From: CAILQE01 sp036745415
Lineage (GTDB): Bacteria; Patescibacteriota; Saccharimonadia; Saccharimonadales; UBA4665
Length of the DNA: 64,000 bases
Assembly: GCA_036745415.1 (NCBI GenBank)
Contig: DAIOGF010000001.1
Location: forward strand, 124,001-188,000
Direction of reading: 5' to 3'
Shown: in pieces, positions 15,813-24,353 of the stretch
Layout of the letters: each line of letters starts with the position of its first letter
How positions within the stretch are numbered: the stretch's first letter is position 1
The notes under the pieces: generated by a model
Database searches by the model: none
What the model saw: the letters and a program-made list of their open reading frames with translations, nothing else
What the model was told of the DNA's origin: nothing
Position numbers and translations under genes: made by a program

Positions 15813-17429
15813 TTATTGAATATTTTCTTTATTTCTCAGTTTAATCTTGTTTGTAAGGGAGTTTTTAATATTTTCTTCTGTGGAATTAAATTTCACATCT
15901 GGATTTAGTATATTCATAGGGTCAAATATCTTTTTTATTTTTCTAAATATTTCCAAGTTTTGTTCAGTAAATTGTTTATAAAGATATGGTGTACTTAGCC
16001 TACCAACACCGCCATTGGCCGCCATAGTTCCGCCCAATGAAACAGCAAGATCTGATCCGTCTTTTATAACCTTAAAGTATGCTTGCCTGTCAGCAACTTC
16101 ATTTACATCAATTAATCCAACTATGGTTAAATTACCTTCTGCCAAGTTACCATAATAAGCTAGATTTATTGGAGACTTCTTAAATACCGAATCTAGCCCA
16201 TTAAGTAGTTCAGCAATATTATTCTTAGGAACTGAAATATTTAAAACATTATAAACGCTCTGGTTGTGGTCCTGGTAATTTTCTACTTCTATTTTAGAAG
16301 AATTAAGTCTATCCAATAAGGATATTTCTTCATTCTCATTTATTTCAAAAATATTATTAGAAATTCCTTTTATAGATTTAATTATTTTCTGATAATTTTT
16401 AATAACTGTTTTATCTGGACCTCTAAATCCTATTAGCAAATATCCTTTCGAATAAGGTCTATTTAGCCATCTATTGAAATGCGTCGGACTAGACTTATTT
16501 AACATCTTGAATAAATTTGAATCGAAATACTCAATATAATCTGGACTATCTCCTAGCCCCATCAAGTTAGATAACAGTTCTGCGGTATCCAAATTATTTT
16601 CTAATCCAACGAGTAAATATTTACTAAAATCTTGATCAATTTCTTTGAGCTTAAGAGTCACTTCAGTAATAACGCCTAGAGTACCTTCTGATCCAATAAA
16701 GAGTGGGATAAGATTTACGCCATCTTTATTTTTTATATCAGAAATATTATACATTGCAGAATCTCTTGAAACCTCTCGCTTTAAATCCGATATGTCTAGG
16801 TCTTCAATTAACTTATCCAGATTTCTATAAACCTCTCCTTCAAAGTTAACTTGACCTATCTTATGATTAAATTCTTTTAAAGTAATTTGTTTTACTTCAA
16901 TTATTTCTCCGTTTGAAAGTACAACCTTAAGACCTAGGAGGCAATTCTCGATACCGCCATATTTATGCGATGTGTTCCCGGATAAATTGCTAGAAATAAT
17001 TCCAGCAAGGGTAATATTCTTATAATTTTCTGGATTAAAAGGCAACTCCATGCCAAGTAGATTCATAGACTCTTTGAAGAGATTAAAATTAATTCCAGCC
17101 TGAACATTTACAATTAGGTTTTTTTGATCTATATAGTTAATTTTATTTAAGTGCGTAGACATGGACATTATTAATCCACTTCCAAGACTAGATCCATTCG
17201 AGCTAGAACCTAATCCTCTAGGTGTTATGGGTAGGAATCTTCCACGCTCACTCAATTGGTAACAGAATCTATTAATTTTTCTAATGTCTCTTTCATCGGC
17301 AGGAAATGCAATCATACTAGGAATTACTTGAATAGGACTAAGATCCCTAGAAAAATAATTTCTAATCTCTGGCGATTCTAATATCTCGCCCTTTAAATGT
17401 TCTTTAAGATAGTTCCCTAATTTACTCAT
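15813..17429 (-). CDS. FAD-binding oxidase (GlcD / D-lactate dehydrogenase-like)
   Basis: A 538-residue flavoprotein of the vanillyl-alcohol-oxidase fold that oxidises 2-hydroxy acids or similar substrates. The PP-loop FAD site is visible in ITPRGLGSSSNGSS (about residue 70), then NLTLAGIISSNLSG-like sequence and GSEGTLGVITEVTL (about 245), and the C-terminal cap ends with FDPMNILNPD, a signature of FAD-linked oxidase C domains. No iron-sulfur cysteine motif is present. The substrate cannot be told from sequence. TATAAT lies 12 nt upstream of the ATG. Confidence 0.85.
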   Translation of the reverse strand: MSKLGNYLKEHLKGEILESPEIRNYFSRDLSPIQVIPSMIAFPADERDIRKINRFCYQLSERGRFLPITPRGLGSSSNGSSLGSGLIMSMSTHLNKINYIDQKNLIVNVQAGINFNLFKESMNLLGMELPFNPENYKNITLAGIISSNLSGNTSHKYGGIENCLLGLKVVLSNGEIIEVKQITLKEFNHKIGQVNFEGEVYRNLDKLIEDLDISDLKREVSRDSAMYNISDIKNKDGVNLIPLFIGSEGTLGVITEVTLKLKEIDQDFSKYLLVGLENNLDTAELLSNLMGLGDSPDYIEYFDSNLFKMLNKSSPTHFNRWLNRPYSKGYLLIGFRGPDKTVIKNYQKIIKSIKGISNNIFEINENEEISLLDRLNSSKIEVENYQDHNQSVYNVLNISVPKNNIAELLNGLDSVFKKSPINLAYYGNLAEGNLTIVGLIDVNEVADRQAYFKVIKDGSDLAVSLGGTMAANGGVGRLSTPYLYKQFTEQNLEIFRKIKKIFDPMNILNPDVKFNSTEENIKNSLTNKIKLRNKENIQ

Positions 17430-17462
17430 ATTTATTTTTAGATTATATGAAATATTTTAACA

Positions 17463-18023
17463 CTAAAAACTTGTTTTTATCTTTAGATATTTCAAAAAGT
17501 TCAAATATCCAGTCATAAAAGCTATTTGATAAAGTATTTGAAATTGTAATAGATAACCGGTTTTAGAAGCAACAAATAAAGCACAGGCCAATCCAAATGC
17601 AAATTGAATTAATAACAAATATAGGAAGCTGGCTTTTTTAGAATAGACATAAAAGCAAATAGATAATATTAATTGCAATGAGAATATAGTACTGCCAATA
17701 CCAATGTGAATATTATTAAATAGATCAGACACAGAATAAGGCACTAGGACGAGTCCAACCAATAAGAAAGATATTAGTTTTAATACATACTCAATCTTGA
17801 ATGGAAATTTAGCTTTTCCAGGATAGTGATAAATAGATAGAAAAATTAATCCTATAGTGTAAGGAACTACAGTTTTTACGGATACTCCGAAGTAACTAAA
17901 GCCTTCATTTGCCTTAAGCCCACTCGGAAGTATGGCCACACAAACACTCAAGAAAAATATACTAAAGAAAAATAGAATATATCTACTCTCGACAATGCGT
18001 CGAATTTTCAAATTTTCGGACAA
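17463..18023 (-). CDS. Hypothetical polytopic membrane protein
   Basis: 186 residues, about six hydrophobic segments, no recognised motif. The start is a TTG at 18023, chosen because AGGA stands 7 nt before it; no ATG lies near. It follows the 109-residue membrane protein on the same strand with 23 nt between, so both are probably one transcript. Confidence 0.6.
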   Translation of the reverse strand: MSENLKIRRIVESRYILFFFSIFFLSVCVAILPSGLKANEGFSYFGVSVKTVVPYTIGLIFLSIYHYPGKAKFPFKIEYVLKLISFLLVGLVLVPYSVSDLFNNIHIGIGSTIFSLQLILSICFYVYSKKASFLYLLLIQFAFGLACALFVASKTGYLLQFQILYQIAFMTGYLNFLKYLKIKTSF

Positions 18024-18046
18024 TTTAATATCCTATTCTTTTTATT

Positions 18047-18376
18047 TTAAGATAGCGCAAATAGATATACGCAGTAAGCACTCAACAATATAGAGAAGCT
18101 AATAGTGATAGCTACCTGGTGCCACATTTTCTTAGCCTTAAGTAATCCATAAATTGTTAGTATTATTGCTAGCACAGCCGCAAGGTTATTGGGAGAACCT
18201 TTTACTACGCTCCCATATACTTTACTATCGGATATATCGTTTTTTGCTAGTGTAACTATGCTCATTAAAAATACTAAAGAGAAAAATAGCCCAAGTAAAA
18301 TAGAGTACTCTTGAACCTTTAGATTCATGAAATTTAAGTTTGATAATTTGTTGTTAGATGAAGATTTTTTAGCCAT
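18047..18376 (-). CDS. Hypothetical small membrane protein
   Basis: 109 residues with a Lys/Ser/Asn-rich N-terminus and about three hydrophobic segments (28-47, 66-82, 87-107). Not recognised. The -10 box TACAAT (18383-18388) with an upstream TG lies 6 nt before the ATG, so it is probably leaderless and first in a two-gene unit. Confidence 0.6.
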   Translation of the reverse strand: MAKKSSSNNKLSNLNFMNLKVQEYSILLGLFFSLVFLMSIVTLAKNDISDSKVYGSVVKGSPNNLAAVLAIILTIYGLLKAKKMWHQVAITISFSILLSAYCVYLFALS

Positions 18377-18382
18377 AAGCGT

Positions 18383-18388
18383 ATTGTA
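18383..18388 (-). promoter_or_regulatory. Extended -10, leaderless
   Basis: TG-T-TACAAT on the minus strand, 6 nt before the ATG at 18376. Confidence 0.5.
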
Positions 18389-18418
18389 ACATAATCAACA
18401 AATATAGAAAATTTAGAC

Positions 18419-18457
18419 AAAAAATAATACCACTTATAAATAAAGGGGTATTTTTAT
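18419..18457 (-). terminator. Probable terminator after tRNA-Lys
   Basis: On the minus strand AATACC and GGTATT, about 15 nt apart, form a stem followed by ATTTTTT. It lies about 15 nt past the tRNA-Lys end. The stem is short and AT-rich, so the call is moderate. Confidence 0.5.
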
Positions 18458-18471
18458 TATCTAGATATAAT

Positions 18472-18548
18472 TGGAGGGCCCAGTGGGACTTGAACCCACG
18501 ACACCCTGCTTAAAAGGCAGGTGCTCTAACCAGCTGAGCTATGGGCCC
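18472..18548 (-). tRNA. tRNA-Lys (TTT)
   Basis: Minus-strand cloverleaf of 77 nt, anticodon TTT in loop CTTTTAA closed by CCTGC/GCAGG. Acceptor stem GGGCCCA/TGGGCCC, discriminator T, which is uncommon for tRNA-Lys, and CCA encoded at 18472-18474. A possible promoter lies in the inverted repeat at 18595-18618 (TTGACT with AATAAT 16 bp on). Confidence 0.95.
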
Positions 18549-18640
18549 ACATATAACCATATCTAGAAATATAAGGGTTTATCTCATATAATTATTGACA
18601 TTTTTACAAAAAAGTCAAGGTTTGCTTATCTGTTAAAGTA

Positions 18641-19132
18641 CTATCCGTGATTTTTTGAGGACTTCATGTGTGAATGTTTTGGCCTATTTATTAATAAATT
18701 TATTAATACAAAAATAGACCCAGCGCCTACTACAATATCCTGAACATTCTTTACCTGATTCCATAAAGTATTGCTCAGTAGATTAAGTGATGCTGGCAAT
18801 AACGGAACAATTAGAATGGTTAGTAGAAATCCTAGAGCTACAGAAGAAGCTAAATTAAGAATCATACCTTTTTTAGCAACCGTTCCGAACATGGCAACAG
18901 TAGTGAGAATAACTGGGATTAAAATTAAAGTTAGTTGCAAATTAGCGCTTGCATCACCGCTAAGATTTAGGTTGTTTACCATTACACTTCTTAGCATTGG
19001 GTTTTTACTTAAGAAATTAGATAAAAGATATCCAAGTGAAGCACTTAAAAAAATATAATTTGCATTAGATTTTAAAACCAAACAAAGTATAATTGGTGAA
19101 ACTAAAATTCCAATTAGAAATACTTCTGCCAT
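18641..19132 (-). CDS. Hypothetical polytopic membrane protein
   Basis: 163 residues with about five hydrophobic segments and a short basic C-terminal tail. The general look (compact, hydrophobic, colicin-V-production-like) is not enough to name a family. TATAGT with an upstream TGC (19139-19144) is 6 nt before the ATG, so the mRNA is probably leaderless. Confidence 0.6.
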   Translation of the reverse strand: MAEVFLIGILVSPIILCLVLKSNANYIFLSASLGYLLSNFLSKNPMLRSVMVNNLNLSGDASANLQLTLILIPVILTTVAMFGTVAKKGMILNLASSVALGFLLTILIVPLLPASLNLLSNTLWNQVKNVQDIVVGAGSIFVLINLLINRPKHSHMKSSKNHG

Positions 19133-19138
19133 AGTAAA

Positions 19139-19144
19139 ACTATA
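19139..19144 (-). promoter_or_regulatory. Extended -10, leaderless
   Basis: TATG-C-TATAGT on the minus strand, a full extended -10, 6 nt before the ATG at 19132. Confidence 0.55.
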
Positions 19145-19164
19145 GCATAAGCTTTATAAAATAC

Positions 19165-20067
19165 TTAGGCTCCGACTTTGTCTTTTTTACGTCTAGCCTT
19201 AGCATTTTGCTCAACGTATTCAATTACTTTTTCAGCAACTTGTCTATTTGTAACTTTTTCAATACCAAATCCTGGAGAAGCATTTACTTCAAGAACTAGT
19301 GGTCCTCGATTTGATCTCATTAAATCAACACCACAGAATGTTAGCCCCATAGCTTTTGCGGCTTTCTGAGCTACTTTCTTTTCTTCTTCAGTTAGTTTTA
19401 CAGACTTAGCTGTTGCACCTTGGTGAAGATTAGATCTAAAGTCATCATCAGCACTTTTTCGCATCATTGACGCAACTACGTGTCCGTTTACCACAACTGC
19501 CCTAATGTCTTCTCCGGCACTTTCTTCAATAAATTCTTGCACTAGGAAGCTCACACCTTCAACGTGGAAGGCCTGCATTACTGCCATAGCTGCTTTCTTG
19601 GTTTCAGCAAGAACCACACCATTTCCGTGAGTTCCTCTAGCAACCTTAATAATAACTGGCGCACCGCCTACTTGCTCTAACACATCGTCGAAATCTGATG
19701 TTTCTCGTGCGAACACAGTCTTTGGAATTCCAACACCATACTTTGCTAAAAGCTGAATGCTTCTTAATTTATCTCTCGATCGAGATAAAGCTAATGAACT
19801 AGTAGTGGTAAATACATTTTGCATTTCAAATTGTCTAACAATAGAACTACCGTAAGTGGTTAAACTAGAAGAAATTCTTGGAATAATTGCGTCTACATCA
19901 GTAATAGCTTCACCATTATAGTTAACAACTGGCTTATTACTTTCTACGGTAACGTAACATTTTGCATAATTAATAACTCTTACGTTGTGACCCTTAGCTT
20001 CTGCTGCAGCCTTAAGTCTTTGTGTAGAGTAGTTTCCAGGTCCTTTGGATAAAATAACAATATTCAT
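19165..20067 (-). CDS. rimK: RimK-family ATP-grasp glutamate ligase
   Basis: ATP-grasp enzyme that adds glutamate or similar residues to the C-terminus of a protein; the classical target is ribosomal protein S6. 300 residues with the RimK pattern: an N-terminal domain, then SRDKLRSIQLLAKYGVGIPKT, the ATP-grasp core KVARGTHGNGVVLAET and QEFIEESAGEDIRAVVV, and the metal-binding end LVLEVNASPGFGIEKVT. The ATG at 20067 follows AAGGAG. It lies 11 nt after the retropepsin-like RimB gene. The substrate could differ from S6. Confidence 0.92.
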   Translation of the reverse strand: MNIVILSKGPGNYSTQRLKAAAEAKGHNVRVINYAKCYVTVESNKPVVNYNGEAITDVDAIIPRISSSLTTYGSSIVRQFEMQNVFTTTSSLALSRSRDKLRSIQLLAKYGVGIPKTVFARETSDFDDVLEQVGGAPVIIKVARGTHGNGVVLAETKKAAMAVMQAFHVEGVSFLVQEFIEESAGEDIRAVVVNGHVVASMMRKSADDDFRSNLHQGATAKSVKLTEEEKKVAQKAAKAMGLTFCGVDLMRSNRGPLVLEVNASPGFGIEKVTNRQVAEKVIEYVEQNAKARRKKDKVGA

Positions 20068-20078
20068 AATATTTCTCC

Positions 20079-20513
20079 TTATTTACGTTTATGCTCTCTT
20101 GCCGCAGATTTTGAAACATCTACAACGAATCTATTCTTCAATGCTTTTCTACCAATCAAGATTGGATAAGTATTAAGTGACCTATCGGCTAGAGTAAAAT
20201 CTGTCTTAAATGAACTACCGCCCAAGTTTAAAACTAATTGCACTCTAAATCTTTTCTCAGAATGACCGAATGAGTTATATACTACCACTTTATGATAATT
20301 CTTAGTAGAAAGAAGCTTCCCACTAAATCCCTTTACTTTGGAATCTAGTAATTTGAAGCTCAGGACACCGTCTACTTCATTAAGATCTGTTGCCCAAACT
20401 GAAGATGTATAAGCACCTGTATCAATTTTGGCTGTTACTTTGTAGACTTCGTCTTCCGGAAAACTAATTACTTCAGTTCTTCCAATAGTATTTATTTTAT
20501 TTCTTCTAAACAT
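20079..20513 (-). CDS. RimB-like retropepsin-type protease
   Basis: 144 residues of the PF05618 family, annotated as ATP-dependent zinc protease but structurally retropepsin-like. The aspartic signature K-I-D-T-G-A-Y-T-S-S is near residue 30, and LIGRKALKNRFVVDVS is the C-terminal mark. In Pseudomonas, RimB works with RimK to process the poly-glutamate tail put on S6. The gene sits directly before rimK in one operon, which supports the same pairing here; that is inference. Confidence 0.85.
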   Translation of the reverse strand: MFRRNKINTIGRTEVISFPEDEVYKVTAKIDTGAYTSSVWATDLNEVDGVLSFKLLDSKVKGFSGKLLSTKNYHKVVVYNSFGHSEKRFRVQLVLNLGGSSFKTDFTLADRSLNTYPILIGRKALKNRFVVDVSKSAAREHKRK

Positions 20514-20573
20514 TGATTTAATTACTTGTTAATACTCGATAATATTAACATATTTTTTGTATTTTTGCAAGTG

Positions 20574-20690
20574 CTAATGCTTAGCCCTAAGAACCCTTGA
20601 ATAAGCTACATACATTATGCCAACTACTACAGCTAAAATACAAACTAACAGAGGTATAAGTCCTGATTGATCGTTTTTTAGCTTAAGCAT
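20574..20690 (-). CDS. Small single-pass membrane protein (38 aa)
   Basis: A 38-residue ORF with a basic start (MLKLKNDQSG), a hydrophobic helix (about residues 11-28, LIPLLVCILAVVVGIMY) and a basic tail ending RAKH. It fills most of the 226-nt gap between rimB and dnaJ. TATATT/TATATA lies about 6 nt before the ATG, with TTGCAA about 18 bp further, so it may be leaderless, as several genes here. Unknown function; short length makes the call tentative. Confidence 0.55.
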   Translation of the reverse strand: MLKLKNDQSGLIPLLVCILAVVVGIMYVAYSRVLRAKH

Positions 20691-20739
20691 TATAAGAATA
20701 TATAACTAAAGTTCACTGCTTTTTGCAAGATTTAGTTAT

Positions 20740-21807
20740 CTATTGATCTCTAAATTCTTTAAGTAATCTAATCTGCTCACGAGAAAGTTTAGTTGGGGTA
20801 TCAACTACAACTGTCACAATATGAGCACCCCTACTCTTACCATTTGGGTGAGTAACTCCGTGATTAGATAATTTAAAATCGGATCCGGACTGAGTTCCAG
20901 CGGAAACTTTCATTGTAATAATACCATCGACTGTTTCAATGTCTAATTCTGAGCCAAGTGCCGCATCTATCATGGATATGTGCTCTTCACTCAAAATTAG
21001 GTCGCCTTCACGGGTGAATTTCTTGTGTGCCTTAACTCTAACTAGGATATAAAGATCACCTCTTGGACCATTGGCAATCGCATTACCATGCTCCCTAAGT
21101 CTAATTGTTGCACCGTCATCAATTCCAGCAGGAATTTTTAGATTAATATTTTGACGCTCATCCTTAACACCCTTACCTTTACAAACGCTACATTGTTTTT
21201 CTGGCACCTTACCTTTTCCATGACAGTCAGGGCAGATACTAGCTTGCTGAATATTTCCGAAAATAGTTCTAGTTACAGAGACTACCTGACCTCTTCCTTC
21301 ACAAGTCTTACAAGTCTTAAGATCATATCCAGGTTCCGCAGTAGTGCCTTTACAGTGACTACAAGTATCATCAACGTTTAAAGAAATTGGGACTTCAGTT
21401 CCAAAAACTGCATCCTCAAAACTAATATCTACACTTGTTTGAAGGTCAGATCCTCTTGCTTCTTGACCTCTACTGCCCTGATTAAATCCTCCTCCGAAGA
21501 ATGATCCAAAAATATCCCCAAGACCAAGATCTCCAAAGTCGAAGTTCATATTCTGGTATGCTCCACCACCTCCGAAACCAGCACCAGGGTCGTTGCCTAC
21601 TCCAGCATGACCAAATTGATCGTATCTTTTTCGCTTTTCAGGATCTTTTAGAACTTCATAAGCTTCATTTAATTCTTTAAATTTAGCTTCGTCACCACCA
21701 CGATCTGGGTGGTGTTCTATGGCGGCCTTTCTAAATGCAGATTTTATCTCATCTGCAGATGAATTTTTCTTTATTCCAAGAACATCATAATAGTCACGCT
21801 TCGCCAT
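20740..21807 (-). CDS. dnaJ: DnaJ co-chaperone
   Basis: Hsp40 partner of DnaK. The 355 residues hold a J domain with HHPDRGG (about residue 33), a Gly/Phe-rich linker (about 76-115), four zinc-binding repeats CSHCKGTT, CKTCEGRG, CPDCHGKG and CSVCKGKG, and the C-terminal substrate domains. The ATG follows AAGGTGA. It starts 38 nt after dnaK and has no CIRCE of its own, so it probably depends on the dnaK promoter. Confidence 0.97.
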   Translation of the reverse strand: MAKRDYYDVLGIKKNSSADEIKSAFRKAAIEHHPDRGGDEAKFKELNEAYEVLKDPEKRKRYDQFGHAGVGNDPGAGFGGGGAYQNMNFDFGDLGLGDIFGSFFGGGFNQGSRGQEARGSDLQTSVDISFEDAVFGTEVPISLNVDDTCSHCKGTTAEPGYDLKTCKTCEGRGQVVSVTRTIFGNIQQASICPDCHGKGKVPEKQCSVCKGKGVKDERQNINLKIPAGIDDGATIRLREHGNAIANGPRGDLYILVRVKAHKKFTREGDLILSEEHISMIDAALGSELDIETVDGIITMKVSAGTQSGSDFKLSNHGVTHPNGKSRGAHIVTVVVDTPTKLSREQIRLLKEFRDQ

Positions 21808-21845
21808 AGTTCACCTTATTTTAACTTAATTTAAGACTAAATTAC

Positions 21846-23744
21846 TTATTTAGTTTCTTTTTTATCTTCATCCACAACTTCACCTTCTAGGGTTTCATCT
21901 TTAGATTCAGATTTAGCTTCTTTATCTTCACTAGCTGATTCGTACATCTTTGCACCAATTGGCATGATTCGATCGTTTAAGTCCTTTGTGGCTGTTTCAA
22001 TTTCTTCCTTAGTTGCATCCTCTTTAGATACAACCTTCTTAGCCTCTTCTACGGCCTTTTCAACAGTTTTTTGGTCTTCTTCGCTAACCTTATCCTTATT
22101 GTCCTTAATCATCTTCTCAGCGTTGTATACGCTAGAATCTAACATATTCTTAGCTTCAACCATTTCTTTTCGCTTCTTATCTTCATCTGCATGTGTTTCA
22201 GCCTCTTTAGCCATCTTCTCAACATCGTCTTTAGAAAGGTTTCCAGAACCAGATATTGTAATACTCTGCTCTTTAGAAGTACCTTTATCCTTAGCTGTAA
22301 CGTTTAAGATTCCGTTAGCGTCAATATTGAATGTAACCTCAATTTGAGGGACTCCTCTTGGAGCTGGAGCAATACCATCAAGAACAAATCTACCTAAAGA
22401 TTTATTTCCATCAATCATTTCTCTTTCACCTTGAGCTACGTGGATTTCTACTTGAGGTTGGTTGTCTGCGGCAGTTGAGAATACTTCACTCTTAGATGTT
22501 GGGATAGTGGTATTTCTCTCTATAAGCTTAGTCATTACTCCACCCATGGTTTCAATACCAAGGCTTAGAGGTGTAACGTCTAGTAGAAGTACATCCTTAA
22601 CATCTCCTTGAAGAACTCCACCTTGAATAGCAGCACCAACGGCTACAACTTCATCAGGATTAACACCCTTCATTGGTTCTTTTCCGAATATCTTCTTAAC
22701 TTTTTCTTGAACTGCAGGCATTCTAGTCATTCCACCTACCAAAACTACAGCATTAATATCACTTGCTGAAAGTTTTGCATCCTTAAGAGCTTTAAGACAT
22801 GGATCTTCGGTCTTCTCAATTAATTCACCGACTAAGCTTTCAAGTTTAGCTCGAGTAAGTTTGTGTTCGAAGTGCTTAGGTCCATCAGCGTCAGCAGTTA
22901 AGAATGGTAGGTTAATGTCTACTTCTTGCGCTGAAGAAAGTTCGATCTTAGCTTTTTCAGCTTCATCTCGAAGTCTTTGCATTGCAGCTTTATCTTCAGA
23001 AATATCTATACCACTCTCTTTTTTGAATTCATCTGCAAAGTAGTTAATTATTACACGATCAAAGTCTGCTCCACCTAGATGAGTATCACCATTTGTAGAC
23101 TTAACTTCAAATACGCCGTCACCAAGTTCCAAAATAGAAACGTCGAATGTACCACCACCAAGGTCGTATACAGCAATCTTTTCGTCTTTTTTACTTCCCT
23201 TATCTAGTCCGTAAGCTAGTGCAGCCGCAGTAGGTTCGTTAATGATTCTTTTAACTTCTAGTCCAGCAATTTTACCTGCATCTTTAGTGGCCTGTCTTTG
23301 TGAGTCGTCAAAATATGCAGGAACTGTAATTACTGCTTCACTTACTGATTCACCTAAGAAACTTTCAGCGTCAGCTTTAAGTTTCGCTAAGATCATAGCC
23401 GAGATTTCTTCAGGACTGTATTCCTTATCTGCTAATTTAACTTTAACTGAGTTACCACTTTTAATAATTTCGTAACCCATAAGCTTTAGATCTCTTTGAA
23501 CTTCTTTATCGTTAAAGTTTCGTCCAATTAATCTTTTTACTTCGTAAATAGTGTTTTTAGAGTTGGTTACTTGCTGTCTTCTTGCCACTTGTCCAACAAG
23601 TCTTTCTCCGTTTTTATTAACAGCAACAACTGAAGGTGTAGTTCTGTTTCCTTCAGAGTTAGCTATAATTTCTGGTTTACCAGATTGCATAACAGCCATT
23701 GCTGAGTTAGTAGTTCCTAGGTCGATTCCAATTATCTTACCCAT
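21846..23744 (-). CDS. dnaK: DnaK (Hsp70) chaperone
   Basis: ATP-driven chaperone. 632 residues with IGIDLGTTNS at the N-terminus, VPAYFDDSQRQATKDAG, AVYDLGGGTFDVSIL, VGGMTRMP, the linker DVLLLDVTPLSLGIE, and an acidic, EEVD-free tail as usual in bacteria. AAAGGA at about 23753-23758 serves the ATG at 23744. A perfect CIRCE operator lies 85 nt upstream with the -35 box inside it, so repression by HrcA is expected. Confidence 0.98.
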   Translation of the reverse strand: MGKIIGIDLGTTNSAMAVMQSGKPEIIANSEGNRTTPSVVAVNKNGERLVGQVARRQQVTNSKNTIYEVKRLIGRNFNDKEVQRDLKLMGYEIIKSGNSVKVKLADKEYSPEEISAMILAKLKADAESFLGESVSEAVITVPAYFDDSQRQATKDAGKIAGLEVKRIINEPTAAALAYGLDKGSKKDEKIAVYDLGGGTFDVSILELGDGVFEVKSTNGDTHLGGADFDRVIINYFADEFKKESGIDISEDKAAMQRLRDEAEKAKIELSSAQEVDINLPFLTADADGPKHFEHKLTRAKLESLVGELIEKTEDPCLKALKDAKLSASDINAVVLVGGMTRMPAVQEKVKKIFGKEPMKGVNPDEVVAVGAAIQGGVLQGDVKDVLLLDVTPLSLGIETMGGVMTKLIERNTTIPTSKSEVFSTAADNQPQVEIHVAQGEREMIDGNKSLGRFVLDGIAPAPRGVPQIEVTFNIDANGILNVTAKDKGTSKEQSITISGSGNLSKDDVEKMAKEAETHADEDKKRKEMVEAKNMLDSSVYNAEKMIKDNKDKVSEEDQKTVEKAVEEAKKVVSKEDATKEEIETATKDLNDRIMPIGAKMYESASEDKEAKSESKDETLEGEVVDEDKKETK

Positions 23745-23816
23745 ATAATTGATCCTTTCTATTTAGTTATATTTCTTAATTTCTAAGGTTAATACACCAA
23801 GAAGTAGTGCATTAAT

Positions 23817-23846
23817 ATGATATATATTTTAGCACTCACTAGTCAA
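23817..23846 (-). promoter_or_regulatory. dnaK promoter embedded in CIRCE
   Basis: Minus-strand -35 TTGACT (23841-23846) lies in the nine-base spacer of the CIRCE; an 18-bp gap leads to -10 TATCAT (23817-23822). HrcA bound to CIRCE would cover the -35 box. The predicted leader is about 65 nt and carries a ribosome-binding site. Confidence 0.65.
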
Positions 23847-23855
23847 GAGTGCTAA
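23829..23855. promoter_or_regulatory. CIRCE operator (dnaK)
   Basis: TTAGCACTC, nine bases, GAGTGCTAA: a perfect match to the HrcA-binding consensus, between grpE and dnaK. Confidence 0.95.
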
Positions 23856-23866
23856 TGTAGTAAGAT

Positions 23867-24352
23867 TTACTGCGTAGCCACTCTAACCATAGCATGACGA
23901 ATCACTTCATCACCTAATGAATATCCGCTAGCTAACTCTTCAGTTACTACTTCTTTAGTGCCTGGATTTGAATCATCCATAGATACTGCTTCGTGTAGCT
24001 CAGGATTAAATTCTTCGCCAACAGTCTTGATTTTCTCTACTCCTATTTGGCTTAAAATCTGCATTAATTGTTTATGTACTCCTTCAATACCTTTAAGCCA
24101 TTCCTGATAAGATTTATCTTCAAGTTTTGGAGAATGCTTTAAAGCTCTATCTAGATTATCTATAAAAGGTAGTAATTCCTTGATAGTTGATGCCTTGAAA
24201 TATCCAGCGAGTTTTAATCTATCTTCTTCTGCTCGTCTTCGAACATTCATAGCATCTGCTCGTTCACGCATTAAATTTTCAGTTAATTCTTTGATTTGAT
24301 TCTGTAGATCCTCATTATTGTCTTTTGGATTCTTTGGTTGTTTTGTGCTCAT
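23867..24352 (-). CDS. grpE: GrpE nucleotide-exchange factor
   Basis: Exchanges ADP on DnaK. 161 residues with an N-terminal coiled coil (about 12-60), FLPFIDNLDRAL-like core (LLPFIDNLDRALKHS), and the C-terminal beta domain HEAVSMDDSNPG and GYSLGDEVIRHAMVRV, which are diagnostic. The ATG is one nt after the hrcA stop, so both share the CIRCE-controlled transcript. Confidence 0.96.
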   Translation of the reverse strand: MSTKQPKNPKDNNEDLQNQIKELTENLMRERADAMNVRRRAEEDRLKLAGYFKASTIKELLPFIDNLDRALKHSPKLEDKSYQEWLKGIEGVHKQLMQILSQIGVEKIKTVGEEFNPELHEAVSMDDSNPGTKEVVTEELASGYSLGDEVIRHAMVRVATQ

Positions 24353-24353
24353 A

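Noticed and set aside
21964..22347. 127-residue frame opposite dnaK
   Set aside because: Ser/Leu-rich antisense shadow of the charged dnaK tail.
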